A program made the position numbers and the translations under genes. This document shows, piece after piece, positions 8,019 to 16,870 of a stretch of 50,330 nt of DNA. The notes under the pieces were generated by a model. That model ran no database searches. It had not been told where the DNA came from and worked only from the letters and a program-made list of their open reading frames with translations. Numbering within the stretch: the first letter of the stretch is position 1; every line of letters begins with the position of its first letter. This stretch comes from Clostridiales bacterium (GTDB taxonomy: Bacteria; Bacillota; Clostridia; Oscillospirales; Ruminococcaceae): assembly GCA_012519635.1 (NCBI GenBank), contig JAAYPV010000077.1:1-50330 (forward strand). Direction: 5' to 3'.

Positions 8019-9485
8019 ATGAAGTGTCCAAATTGCGGAGAAAATTTAAAGGGGAAACCTAATTTCTGTGGTTTTTGTGGTTCAGAAGTCAGAGTAGGTG
8101 ATAAACAAACTGAAACAAGCATTTTGAAGAAACCAATAAGTGAATTATTTAAATCTGGATCATCTAGTGTAACAGATGAAAAACAATTTGAAGAAAAGGA
8201 TTTTACAAAGCCAATCAAAAGAAAAGAAACTATGGAACAGGTTTCTGTACCTAAAAATGATGAAATTAAAGTTCAGGATTATAAAGAACAGGAAGCAAAG
8301 CAAGCTAAGCTTAGTGGCGATGACTTTTTCAATAAACCAATTGATGAGATCAGGTCTGCACAACAACAAACTACACAACAACAAACTGCTCAACAGATTG
8401 CTCAGCCTATGCAGCCAGATAGCAAATCTGCTAAGTCAAGTCAACCAGCAGTTGAAAAAGAAGTACAAGCTCAAAAGGTGGAAAGTGAAGCTTCTAAGCC
8501 AATAAATCCAATTATACACACACTTAGCGATGACTTTTTGGAGGAAGAGGCTGTAAAGCCAAATACTGTAAAGGTGATTGATACAGTTGGACAAAATAAG
8601 ATAACAGCAAAGTCAATGCTCGAATATTTAGGCTTGGTTGTAGAAATTCAAACTAAAAATAGTGAAACAATTCCTTATGGAGATGTTATTTCTCAGGACA
8701 AAGAACCAGGTACAAAGGTTGCTGTTGGCTCAACAATTACATTGGTTACAAGTGTTGGAACATGGACAGATTGGAGTACAGAAACTATTCCTGAAGATAA
8801 GCTACATAAGTTTGATGTTGAGGAAAAGATTCAATATCGCTCACGCACAAGACAACAGACTATTGATTATAAAGAAAGTTCAAGCAAGGATGAGTATCCA
8901 GATTATGAGATTTATGAGGTAAAGAATGTTTATTCTGACTGGGTTGAAGAGGATTATTATCTTTCAGAAATGAAGGAAAACTCTGATTTATGTGAAGTCG
9001 CATCAAAAAAAGTGGGCTTTAAATATTGTGGTTGGAACTATAAGGGTAGTGATGAAGATATTATTGAGTCATTCGGTACTGCTCGACTTGCTGTAACGTT
9101 TAATCCTGGAACAACAGTTGATGATTGGGAGTATAGGGAGATTATAAGCAAAAATGACTCAGATGTTTCCTATACAAAATGGCATAGGGCTGATGATAAT
9201 GGCACTTTAACACCAGCTAATGATATTGTAATTGCCAATATCAGCATAGCAGGCTATGATGTTGGTGGAGTATATTATGCATTAAAATATGGCACAAAGG
9301 ATTCAGAGTGGTATAAGCATAGGACAAGAGAAATTGTTGAGCATGTTTACTCATTCAGGAAGAATGTTTATACTGAATGGAGTGAATGGGGCGAGTGGGG
9401 CTTCAATAAAATTGAAGAAGATGACTTAACAGATGTTGAAACACAGAAGATCTATAGATACAGAAGAAAAGCAAGTATAAAGTAG
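8019..9485 (+). CDS. Zinc-ribbon / PASTA / Trp-repeat protein
   Basis: I do not recognise a named family for the whole 488-residue protein. It opens with a CxxC...CxxC zinc ribbon (Cys3, 6, 17, 20: CPNCG and CGFCG). A charged, Gln-rich and probably disordered linker (about residues 25-185) follows, in which a K-P-I motif recurs (KKPISELF, TKPIKR, NKPIDEIR, SKPINPII). A PASTA-like domain comes next (about 188-257, ending DKEPGTKVAVGSTITLVTS). The C-terminal half holds Trp-rich repeats: WTDWSTETIPEDK..YRSRTR, YSDWVEEDYY and YTEWSEWGEW..IYRYRRK. There is no signal peptide or membrane segment. The ATG at 8019 is preceded by GGAGG (8006-8010), 8 bases upstream, which supports it over upstream codons. 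Confidence 0.8.
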   Translation: MKCPNCGENLKGKPNFCGFCGSEVRVGDKQTETSILKKPISELFKSGSSSVTDEKQFEEKDFTKPIKRKETMEQVSVPKNDEIKVQDYKEQEAKQAKLSGDDFFNKPIDEIRSAQQQTTQQQTAQQIAQPMQPDSKSAKSSQPAVEKEVQAQKVESEASKPINPIIHTLSDDFLEEEAVKPNTVKVIDTVGQNKITAKSMLEYLGLVVEIQTKNSETIPYGDVISQDKEPGTKVAVGSTITLVTSVGTWTDWSTETIPEDKLHKFDVEEKIQYRSRTRQQTIDYKESSSKDEYPDYEIYEVKNVYSDWVEEDYYLSEMKENSDLCEVASKKVGFKYCGWNYKGSDEDIIESFGTARLAVTFNPGTTVDDWEYREIISKNDSDVSYTKWHRADDNGTLTPANDIVIANISIAGYDVGGVYYALKYGTKDSEWYKHRTREIVEHVYSFRKNVYTEWSEWGEWGFNKIEEDDLTDVETQKIYRYRRKASIK

Positions 9486-9524
9486 TTTAAACTTTACAAA
9501 TAGTATAGAAAATGAATAGTTTAG

Positions 9525-9557
9525 AAATGGTATAGCATTTTGCTATACCATTTTTTA
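9525..9557 (+). terminator. Terminator between convergent genes
   Basis: A 13-bp perfect stem (AAATGGTATAGCA at 9525-9537, TTT loop) is followed by T6. A-rich bases on the other side make it potentially bidirectional, serving the permease gene on the minus strand too. Confidence 0.85.
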
Positions 9558-9570
9558 TTATAACTAATGA

Positions 9571-10554
9571 CTAGTCATTTTCTTTTATATTAAGTCGCTT
9601 TTGGAAAAGCACAGCGAAAATAATAATTACGCCTTTTACAGCACCTACAAGGAATGGTGGCACTCCAAAAAGATTCATCATGTTGTTAATTACACCAAGT
9701 GTAAGGGTCCCGAAAACAGTACCTATAATTTTGCCCCTACCACCCGACATGCTTGTTCCGCCAATAACAACAGATGTAATAGCGTCCATTTCATATGAAA
9801 TACCGGAGGAGGCAGAATTTATACTTCCTAATCTTGATGCCTCAACAATTCCAGCAATACTAACAAATATTCCAGAAATAATAAAGGTATATACCTTAAC
9901 TCTGTTGATATTGATACCTGAAAGTCTGGTTGCTTTTTCGTTGCTTCCAACTGCATAGATATATCGTCCCGTAGGCGTATTTGACATAAAGAAGGATATG
10001 ATAAAAGCAAGTATGAGCCAGAAAATAATTGGCAGTGGAATTACTCCAAACAGGTTCATATTAGATATTGATATAAATGCTTTTGCTGATTTACCGGACA
10101 CCAAGAGTCCTCCGCCATCAAAAAAATATTGGGATAAAGAACGATAAATTGTCATGGTACCAAGAGTAACTATGAATGCTGGAACATTAAATTTTGCAAC
10201 CAGCCAGCCTGTAATAAATCCAAAAACGACTGCTGAAATTAGGCTTAAAATAATTCCAAGAATAATGCTCTGAGTAGAATTAATAATTGAGAGTGCAATT
10301 AGTGCAGTTAATGCAAGCTGAGATCCGACAGATAGGTCAATGCTTCCATTAATTATTACAAGCGTCATACCAAGTGAAACAATTCCAATAATTGAGTTAT
10401 TTCTTAAAATATTCATGAGATTACCAATATTTAAAAATGTAGTACCACAGGTTATAACAGCAAGCATGAATAGTCCCATGAATGCAATAAAAGCACTATT
10501 TTGGTTAGCGAAATCCTTTAGGTTATCTTTATTCAATATATTTTTCATAAGCAT
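9571..10554 (-). CDS. Ribose-type ABC sugar permease
   Basis: A 327-residue, strongly hydrophobic permease of the RbsC/MglC family with about 8-10 membrane segments. It carries the family signature TSVVIGGTSMSGGRGKIIGT near the C-terminal third. It would form the membrane channel for the solute-binding lipoprotein (12087-13037) and ATPase (10564-12057) encoded immediately upstream on the same strand, from which it is separated by 9 bases. The ATG at 10554 has AAAGGA 5 bases before it; an in-frame ATG at 10548 is an alternative. The substrate is presumably a monosaccharide or polyol. Confidence 0.92.
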   Translation of the reverse strand: MLMKNILNKDNLKDFANQNSAFIAFMGLFMLAVITCGTTFLNIGNLMNILRNNSIIGIVSLGMTLVIINGSIDLSVGSQLALTALIALSIINSTQSIILGIILSLISAVVFGFITGWLVAKFNVPAFIVTLGTMTIYRSLSQYFFDGGGLLVSGKSAKAFISISNMNLFGVIPLPIIFWLILAFIISFFMSNTPTGRYIYAVGSNEKATRLSGININRVKVYTFIISGIFVSIAGIVEASRLGSINSASSGISYEMDAITSVVIGGTSMSGGRGKIIGTVFGTLTLGVINNMMNLFGVPPFLVGAVKGVIIIFAVLFQKRLNIKEND

Positions 10555-10563
10555 TTCAGTCCT

Positions 10564-12057
10564 TTACAAAGCCCCACCAGTAGCAATAATCATTATTTTC
10601 TTTTGTGAGGCTTCATCACGATTAAATTCTTTTCTTATTTTACCTTGATACATAACATAAATTCGGTCACATAGACTTAAAATTTCCTGAGGCTCATTTG
10701 ATAGGATAACAATTCCAACACCTGATTCAGCAAGCTTAACGATGATGTTATAAATTTCAAATTTAGCAGCAATATCAACGCCCTGAGTGGGGTTATCCAA
10801 AATTAGAATATTAGGTTTACTGCTTAAGGTTTTTGCAAGTATAACCTTTTGCTGATTGCCTCCTGAAAGACTTAAAATTGAGTTATTTAAGTTGTGTAGT
10901 TTTATATTGAGCTTTCTGATGAAATCCTGATTTGAAAAAAGCTCTGCTTTTCTGTCAATTATCAACAGCCTTTTTAGCTTATCAAGAATAGAAATACTCA
11001 TATTTTTTGAAATGGATAGGTCCTTTATAATTCCCTTTTCTTTACGATTATTCGGAAGATAGGATATTCCTAAATTTTTTGCAATAACTGTTGAGGTTAT
11101 ATTTTCTTTTTGTCCGTTTACAATAATCTCACCCTCATATTCCGAATTACAGCCATATATAGTAGAAAAAAGTTCACTTCTGCCATCGCCTAATAGACCT
11201 GTCACACCAATGATTTCACTTTTATGCAAGGTAATATTTATATTTGCAAAGTCTTTTTTGTATGATAAATTTCTTGTTTCCAGAATTTTATTGCCAACGG
11301 TTCTGGGAGAATAGGCAGAATAAAATGATAACTCTGCTCCAACCATATAACTAGCAAGCTGATGTTCGTCGATATCAGAAGTTAGTCTATCAGAAATTAC
11401 AACTTTACCATCACGCATTACAGTAAAATGGTCGCAGATTCTCAAGACTTCATTTAATTTATGCGATATAAAAACAAAGCTAACCCCTTTAGTTTGTAAT
11501 GTTTCCATTATCATAAAGATTCGTTCAATTTCTGTAGGATTAAGTGAAGCTGTCGGTTCATCCATTATTATTATTTTGGCTTTTTTCAGTAATGCAGATG
11601 CAATCTCTACAATTTGTTTATAGGAGGTAGTAAGTGTGCTTGTCAATGCTGTCGGGTCTAAATCTATTCCCATATTGTTAAGAATATTCTTTGCTTTGTT
11701 TATCATGGCCTTCTTATTAATCGTAACGCCATGTTTTAGCTCATTACCTAAGAATAGATTTTCGTAAATACGCAAATCATTGACAAGCATTATCTCTTGA
11801 TGAATAAAGGCAATATTATACTCTTCAGCGTCAGAAGGAGAATTAATTACTGCTTTTCTACCATTTATATAAATCTCGCCTTTATCACAAGGAACTACTC
11901 CTCCAAGAATATTCATAAGCGTAGTTTTACCAGTACCATTTTCGCCCAAAAGGGCATGAACAGAGCCTTTTTGCAAGCAAAAGTCCACTCCATGCAAAAC
12001 CTTATTACCACCAAATGCTTTTTCAATTGATTGCATTTTAACAATATATTTAGGCAT
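10564..12057 (-). CDS. Ribose-type ABC importer ATPase (tandem NBD)
   Basis: A 497-residue protein with two nucleotide-binding domains, as in RbsA/MglA. The first has Walker A GENGTGKTT (residues 38-46) and Walker B IIIMDEPTASL. The second has the usual non-canonical Walker A GLLGDGRSE and the signature LSGGNQQK. The first-domain signature (LTTSYKQIVEIA) is less canonical than usual, and the Walker A Thr in place of Ala-Ser is mildly unusual. It is the middle gene of a three-gene minus-strand operon of binding protein, ATPase and permease. Confidence 0.93.
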   Translation of the reverse strand: MPKYIVKMQSIEKAFGGNKVLHGVDFCLQKGSVHALLGENGTGKTTLMNILGGVVPCDKGEIYINGRKAVINSPSDAEEYNIAFIHQEIMLVNDLRIYENLFLGNELKHGVTINKKAMINKAKNILNNMGIDLDPTALTSTLTTSYKQIVEIASALLKKAKIIIMDEPTASLNPTEIERIFMIMETLQTKGVSFVFISHKLNEVLRICDHFTVMRDGKVVISDRLTSDIDEHQLASYMVGAELSFYSAYSPRTVGNKILETRNLSYKKDFANINITLHKSEIIGVTGLLGDGRSELFSTIYGCNSEYEGEIIVNGQKENITSTVIAKNLGISYLPNNRKEKGIIKDLSISKNMSISILDKLKRLLIIDRKAELFSNQDFIRKLNIKLHNLNNSILSLSGGNQQKVILAKTLSSKPNILILDNPTQGVDIAAKFEIYNIIVKLAESGVGIVILSNEPQEILSLCDRIYVMYQGKIRKEFNRDEASQKKIMIIATGGAL

Positions 12058-12086
12058 TTTTAGCTCCTGTTTATGGATTTTTCAGT

Positions 12087-13037
12087 TTAGTACGGTGAGT
12101 TAGGGTCTAGCAGGCTTGAGACATTATCCTTAGTTACAATTGTAGGAGGGATAATATTATCCTTTTCAACCTTTTTCCCATCCTTTATATCAACAGCTGC
12201 CTGAACAGCGTCTTTAATCATGCTGGGGCTATATGTTGCAGTAATGCAAATAGGCTGTTCAGATTTTGAAATCTTTTCAAAATAATTTTGACTTCCGCCA
12301 GCACCTGTTAGATACTTTACATCAGTTCTGTTAGCGTCTTTTATTGCTTGTAACATACCGATTGAGGACTCATCATCTATTGAGAATATTGCATCAATTT
12401 TATTATTTGCTACAAGGACATCGCTAAGAGTCTTTAAGCCTGACTGCTGTGTAAAATCAGGAGCAGTCATATCAATCAAATTAATATCTGGGTATTTTTC
12501 AGACATAACATCTTTAAATGCATTAACTCGTTCAGTACTTACAGAGCCTGAGCTAGGAACATTCAGTACTGCGATAGTGCCACTGCCATTAAGCTGTTTG
12601 CCAAGATATTCAGCACTATATGAACCAATACCAGCATTATCACCTGCAAAGTATGCAGTATAGTCTGATGAAACCTTTCTGTCAAAAACTATTAAAGGTA
12701 TATTAGCGTCGATAATTTTCTGTGCTGTTACTGAAACCTCATCTGTATGAGGGAGCAGAACAATTGCAGAGCATTTAAGGTTAATCATCTCCTCAATCTG
12801 ATTAGCTTGCTCATTAACATTTGCAGATGTAAGGAGTTTATAGCCACTTCCTTCTTTTAAGTTAAGTTCCTCACATTTTTGTTTAGCAAAATATGATATA
12901 CCTGCCATCCAGCCATGACTTGCTGAAGGAACAATTATAGCAATTGGTCCATCTTTATTATCATCCTTTTTTCCACAGGCAGTAAAGCACAACATGAATA
13001 TTAGGCAGGCTAAAACAGTACAAAAAAATCTTTTCAT
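12087..13037 (-). CDS. Sugar ABC solute-binding lipoprotein
   Basis: A 316-residue type I periplasmic-binding fold protein related to RbsB. The lipoprotein signal has lipobox FTAC with acceptor Cys21. The mature part shows the family pattern: VPSASHGWMAGISY near the start, then an NQIEEMINLKCSAIVLLPH segment and the hinge AYFAGDNAGIGSY. It is the first gene of the minus-strand importer operon, with a GGAGGA ribosome site, and is divergent from the isomerase operon at 13258. The ligand is not readable from sequence; context suggests a sugar, inositol or a glycoside. Confidence 0.92.
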   Translation of the reverse strand: MKRFFCTVLACLIFMLCFTACGKKDDNKDGPIAIIVPSASHGWMAGISYFAKQKCEELNLKEGSGYKLLTSANVNEQANQIEEMINLKCSAIVLLPHTDEVSVTAQKIIDANIPLIVFDRKVSSDYTAYFAGDNAGIGSYSAEYLGKQLNGSGTIAVLNVPSSGSVSTERVNAFKDVMSEKYPDINLIDMTAPDFTQQSGLKTLSDVLVANNKIDAIFSIDDESSIGMLQAIKDANRTDVKYLTGAGGSQNYFEKISKSEQPICITATYSPSMIKDAVQAAVDIKDGKKVEKDNIIPPTIVTKDNVSSLLDPNSPY

Positions 13038-13139
13038 AGAAAATCCTCCGTTATTCTATAATTTTTTAGAAAATTATTAAACTAAATGTCAAATAGTATA
13101 ATTGAAAAAAAAACAGATACAATAAAACTGTAGTTGAAC

Positions 13140-13180
13140 CTGTATAATTATTTATTCCAATATAAACACTAATTATACAG
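13140..13180. promoter_or_regulatory. Inverted repeat in the divergent promoter region
   Basis: CTGTATAATTA (13140-13150) is perfectly repeated in inverse orientation at 13170-13180, with 19 bases between. It lies in the middle of the 220-base gap between two divergent sugar-transport operons. Each arm contains a TATAAT-like hexamer, so it may be an operator, paired -10 elements, or both. A further TATAAT is at 13182-13187 on the plus strand. Confidence 0.5.
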
Positions 13181-13257
13181 TTATAATTTTAAAAGTTAGA
13201 GTGAAGATTAAAAATTTAACTTAAATAAAGAATATAAAGTAAGGAAGGAGACAAGCT

Positions 13258-14076
13258 ATGAGTTTAGGGTATATGACAAATGCATTTGGAGAACTGGTTG
13301 GTTCTGGTGGAGGAGTAATAAATGCTAAGGATGTAAGATATGTAACTATGTGTGATGACGAAGAGGCTATAAAGAAAATTACAGAGGTAGGATTTGAATA
13401 TATCGAAATTTTTGATGGTAATTTATCAAGGTATGAGGATAATCCAGAGAAATTTACTGAAATTTTAAATAAATACAATGCAAAGCTGCTAGGTGTTTAT
13501 ATAGGTGCTGGCTATATTTATGGAGATGCTTTAGAGGATGAATTATATCGTATAGATAAAGTAAGTGCATTAGCTAAAAAACTTGGAGCAAAACATATTG
13601 TTTTAGGAGGAGGAGCTGCCCGAGCAAGTGGAATAAAGGATTCTGACTATGAACTGCTTGCAAAGGGTGTTGATAGAGCAAATGAAATAGTAAAAAAGCA
13701 TGGACTTATTGCTAGCTATCATCCTCATCTAGGTTGTATGGTTGAAAAGCCAGACCAAATCGATAAGTTATTTGCTTTATCGGATATTGCATTTTGTCCT
13801 GATATTGCTCATCTTGAGGCGGGTGGAGGAGATTCACTTGAAATAATAAAGAAGTATTATGACCGCATTAAATATGTACACCTTAAGGATTTAAAGAACG
13901 GACAATTTGTTCCACTTGGAAAAGGAGATATAAATTTATCGAATATTATAAATTATTTTAAGCAAAATAATTATAATGGTGACTGGTTAGTTGAAATTGA
14001 CGGTTATTCAGGTGACCCATATGAAGCATGTAAGATATCATTTGAATTTCTTCAAGAATTTATGCCATTAAGTTAA
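13258..14076 (+). CDS. Sugar phosphate isomerase/epimerase (TIM barrel)
   Basis: A 272-residue xylose-isomerase-like TIM-barrel protein (AP endonuclease family 2 fold). Metal-site motifs are visible: EYIEIFDG, the His pair in SYHPHLG (near 13717), FCPDIAHLEAGGGD (near 13792) and YVHLKDL (near 13876). Relatives include inosose dehydratase IolE, hydroxypyruvate isomerase and 3-keto-sugar-processing enzymes, so the reaction is not fixed. It is the first gene of a plus-strand operon that continues with an importer and a Gfo/Idh/MocA dehydrogenase. The ATG follows GGAAGGAGAC. Confidence 0.88.
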   Translation: MSLGYMTNAFGELVGSGGGVINAKDVRYVTMCDDEEAIKKITEVGFEYIEIFDGNLSRYEDNPEKFTEILNKYNAKLLGVYIGAGYIYGDALEDELYRIDKVSALAKKLGAKHIVLGGGAARASGIKDSDYELLAKGVDRANEIVKKHGLIASYHPHLGCMVEKPDQIDKLFALSDIAFCPDIAHLEAGGGDSLEIIKKYYDRIKYVHLKDLKNGQFVPLGKGDINLSNIINYFKQNNYNGDWLVEIDGYSGDPYEACKISFEFLQEFMPLS

Positions 14077-14108
14077 GTAAAATAAAAATAATACAAAAGG
14101 AGTTTACT

Positions 14109-15263
14109 ATGAAAAAGAAAAAAATTCTATCAGCATTATTAGCTTTATCAATGATGTTTGTAATAACTGCTTGTGGAGATAAGGATAAGGATAGCTCAAA
14201 GGATTCAAAGGCTCAAACAAGTAAAGCTGAAACTTCATCTACTACTACCGATAATGATAAGGCTGAAATAAAGTCAACAGGTCCGAATGGTGAAACTGCT
14301 GTTAATGCAAATAATTTGTCATTAACAGATGAAGAGATTGAAAAAATCAAATCAGGAAATTATACAGCAGCAATTTGTCTTCACTATGGTGGTAATGACT
14401 GGTCTGCCTCACAGGTAAAGGGTTTAACTGATACCTTTAACAAGTTAGGTATTAAAGTTGTTGCAACAACTGATGCTAACTTCTCAGCAGAGCAGCAAGT
14501 TGCAGATATTGAAACAGTTATGGCATTAAAGCCTGATATTCTTATAAGTATTCCAACAGACGCAGTTGCGACTGCTGATGCATATCAAAGAGCAGCGGAC
14601 GCAGGCATAAGAATAGTTTTCATGGATAATGTTCCGCAAGGATTTAAAGCAGGCAAGAATTATGTAAGCTGTGTATCAGCGGACAACTATGGTAATGGTA
14701 TAATTGCGGCCGACCTAATAGGTGAAGCATTGAATGGAAAAGGCAAAATTGGTGTTGTTTTCTATGATGTTGACTTCTTTGTAACTAACCAAAGATTAGA
14801 AGCATTTGAAAAGACGATGAAAGATAAATATCCTGATATAGAGGTTGTTTCAAAAATGGGCTTTACAGATACTAATGCAGCAAGCTCAGTAGCGGACGCA
14901 ATGCTTACTCAAAATCCTAATATTGATGCAATTTTCGCACATTGGGATGTACCATGTGAGGGTGTATTGTCATCACTAAGAGCTGGTGGCTATAATAATG
15001 TAAAGTTAAGTACAATTGACTTGGGTAATAATATCGCTAAGGAAATCGCAGAGGGAAATGTTCTAGGACTTGGTGCACAGCTACCATATGATCAGGGTGT
15101 TGCTGAGGCAACTCTTGCAGCATATTCACTTTTAGGTAAGGAAGCACCAGCATATGTAGCAGTACCAGCAATGCGTGTAGATAGAAACAATATCCTTGAG
15201 GCATATGAAAAGGTATACCATGTTGAAGCACCAGATTGGTTAAAGGAAGCAGCAAATAAGTAG
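14109..15263 (+). CDS. Sugar ABC solute-binding lipoprotein
   Basis: A 384-residue binding protein with lipobox ITAC (acceptor Cys22) and a long Lys/Ser/Thr-rich linker (residues 25-60). The type I periplasmic-binding domain includes AICLHYGGNDWSASQ and TTDANFSAEQQVADIETVMA. It resembles the RbsB/XylF-like family but is clearly different from the protein at 12087-13037, so the two importers probably bind different ligands. An AAAAGGAG site precedes the start. A strong hairpin follows the stop. Confidence 0.92.
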   Translation: MKKKKILSALLALSMMFVITACGDKDKDSSKDSKAQTSKAETSSTTTDNDKAEIKSTGPNGETAVNANNLSLTDEEIEKIKSGNYTAAICLHYGGNDWSASQVKGLTDTFNKLGIKVVATTDANFSAEQQVADIETVMALKPDILISIPTDAVATADAYQRAADAGIRIVFMDNVPQGFKAGKNYVSCVSADNYGNGIIAADLIGEALNGKGKIGVVFYDVDFFVTNQRLEAFEKTMKDKYPDIEVVSKMGFTDTNAASSVADAMLTQNPNIDAIFAHWDVPCEGVLSSLRAGGYNNVKLSTIDLGNNIAKEIAEGNVLGLGAQLPYDQGVAEATLAAYSLLGKEAPAYVAVPAMRVDRNNILEAYEKVYHVEAPDWLKEAANK

Positions 15264-15288
15264 CTCAAATAAGTAGTTTTTAAGTTTT

Positions 15289-15325
15289 AATTAGGCGTTT
15301 TGAAGTCTATTTAAAACGCCTAATT
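15289..15325 (+). other. Intercistronic stem-loop after the binding-protein gene
   Basis: A 13-bp perfect inverted repeat (AATTAGGCGTTTT, 15289-15301, with 15313-15325) has no following T-run. Its position between binding protein and ATPase fits an mRNA-stabilising or partial-attenuation hairpin that keeps binding-protein levels higher than transporter levels. Confidence 0.65.
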
Positions 15326-15352
15326 AACTTATATGTTATATAAAAGAAAAGA

Positions 15353-16870
15353 GTGGTGAGATTGGGTAAAGCGATATTAGAAATGAAGGGAATTAATAAA
15401 TCCTTTGGTAATGTATCGGTATTAAAGGATGTTGATTTCACCCTGCAGGAAGGAGAAGTACATGCACTTGTTGGTGGAAATGGTGCAGGAAAATCCACGC
15501 TTATGAAGATTATGACAGGTGTTTATAGTCTTGATTCAGGAGAAATTTATATTAACGGTGAGAGGAAGAATATCCAGAATACTAAAGATGCAAAAGAAAA
15601 TGGTATAGCCATGATATTTCAGGAGCTGTCATTAGTTCCGACTATGACCATTGCTGAGAATATATTTTTGGGTGAGGAGATAACAAAGACTGGATTTAGA
15701 GATGTTTCAGCAATGAATAAAAGGGCTAAGGAAATTTTAAATGACTTAGGGATATTTATTAATCCCGAGTTAAAGGTGAATCAGCTTAGTGTTGGTATGA
15801 GCCAGATGATTGAAATTGCAAAAGCTATTTCTAAGAATGCAAGGATTCTTGTTCTAGATGAGCCGACTGCATCACTTTCTGACTCAGAAACAGTACAGCT
15901 GTTCAGGATTATAAGGCAGCTTAAAGAAAATGGTGTTTCGATGGTATATATTTCTCATAGAATGAATGAAATATTATCAATATCTGATGCTGTTACAATA
16001 CTAAGGGATGGAAAGAAAATAATAACTGATAATATTGAAAATTTGGATTTAGATAAAATTATTTCACATCTTGTTGGAGGAGAAGCATCGCAAAAGAAGT
16101 TTGAATGGGTTGAAAGAGAATATGATGCGAATAAAGATTTAATACTTAAAGTTAAAAATCTTAAGATAAGCGATAAAATACAGAATATTTCATTTGAATT
16201 ACAAAAAGGAGAAATATTGGGTATCGCAGGGCTAATGGGAAGTGGAAGAACAGAAATATTGGAAACCTTATTTGGAATTAGGAAAAAGCTTGGAGGAACA
16301 ATAGAGCTTTTGGGTAAAGAAATAAATATAAACAGCTCACAGGATGCAATAAGATATGGTTTTGCATTAATACCTGAGGATAGAAGAAGACAGGGCTTAG
16401 TTTTGGGACATTCAGTTAAAAGCAATGCGATTCTTCCGTATCTACGAAACCTTTTGATAGGTAAAACTTATTTAATAAGTGAAAAGGCGTCAAATGAACT
16501 TGCTAATGATGATATTAAGCGATTAAATATAAAGACGGACAGCATACACAAAAGGATAAATCTATTATCAGGTGGAAATCAGCAGAAGGTTGTCATAGCT
16601 AAATGGTTGAACATGAATCCAAAAATTATGATGCTTGATGAGCCGACAGCAGGTGTTGATATTGGTGCTAAGACAGAAATAATTGAAATCATAAGAAAAT
16701 TTGCGGATGAGGGCAAAGGAGTAATCTTTGTTTCATCTGAGCTTACGGAGTTGCTTTCCGTATGTGATAGAATTATAACAATTTTTGATGGACGAATTAC
16801 TGGAAGCATTTTAAGAAAAAATATAAATTCAGAGGAGGAACTCCAGAATGCAATCCAAAGAAGTGAGTAA
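15353..16870 (+). CDS. Ribose-type ABC importer ATPase (tandem NBD)
   Basis: A tandem-NBD ATPase of the RbsA/MglA type, about 505 residues. The first domain has Walker A GGNGAGKST, signature LSVGMSQMIEIAKAI and Walker B ILVLDEPTASL. The second has GLMGSGRTE, LSGGNQQK and MLDEPTAGVD. It lies between its binding protein and permease genes, overlapping the permease start by 23 bases. The start is uncertain: GTG at 15353 gives the longest frame, while GTG 15356 or TTG 15362 (reading GKAILEMKG) are alternatives. None has an ideal ribosome site. Confidence 0.92.
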   Translation: MVRLGKAILEMKGINKSFGNVSVLKDVDFTLQEGEVHALVGGNGAGKSTLMKIMTGVYSLDSGEIYINGERKNIQNTKDAKENGIAMIFQELSLVPTMTIAENIFLGEEITKTGFRDVSAMNKRAKEILNDLGIFINPELKVNQLSVGMSQMIEIAKAISKNARILVLDEPTASLSDSETVQLFRIIRQLKENGVSMVYISHRMNEILSISDAVTILRDGKKIITDNIENLDLDKIISHLVGGEASQKKFEWVEREYDANKDLILKVKNLKISDKIQNISFELQKGEILGIAGLMGSGRTEILETLFGIRKKLGGTIELLGKEININSSQDAIRYGFALIPEDRRRQGLVLGHSVKSNAILPYLRNLLIGKTYLISEKASNELANDDIKRLNIKTDSIHKRINLLSGGNQQKVVIAKWLNMNPKIMMLDEPTAGVDIGAKTEIIEIIRKFADEGKGVIFVSSELTELLSVCDRIITIFDGRITGSILRKNINSEEELQNAIQRSE

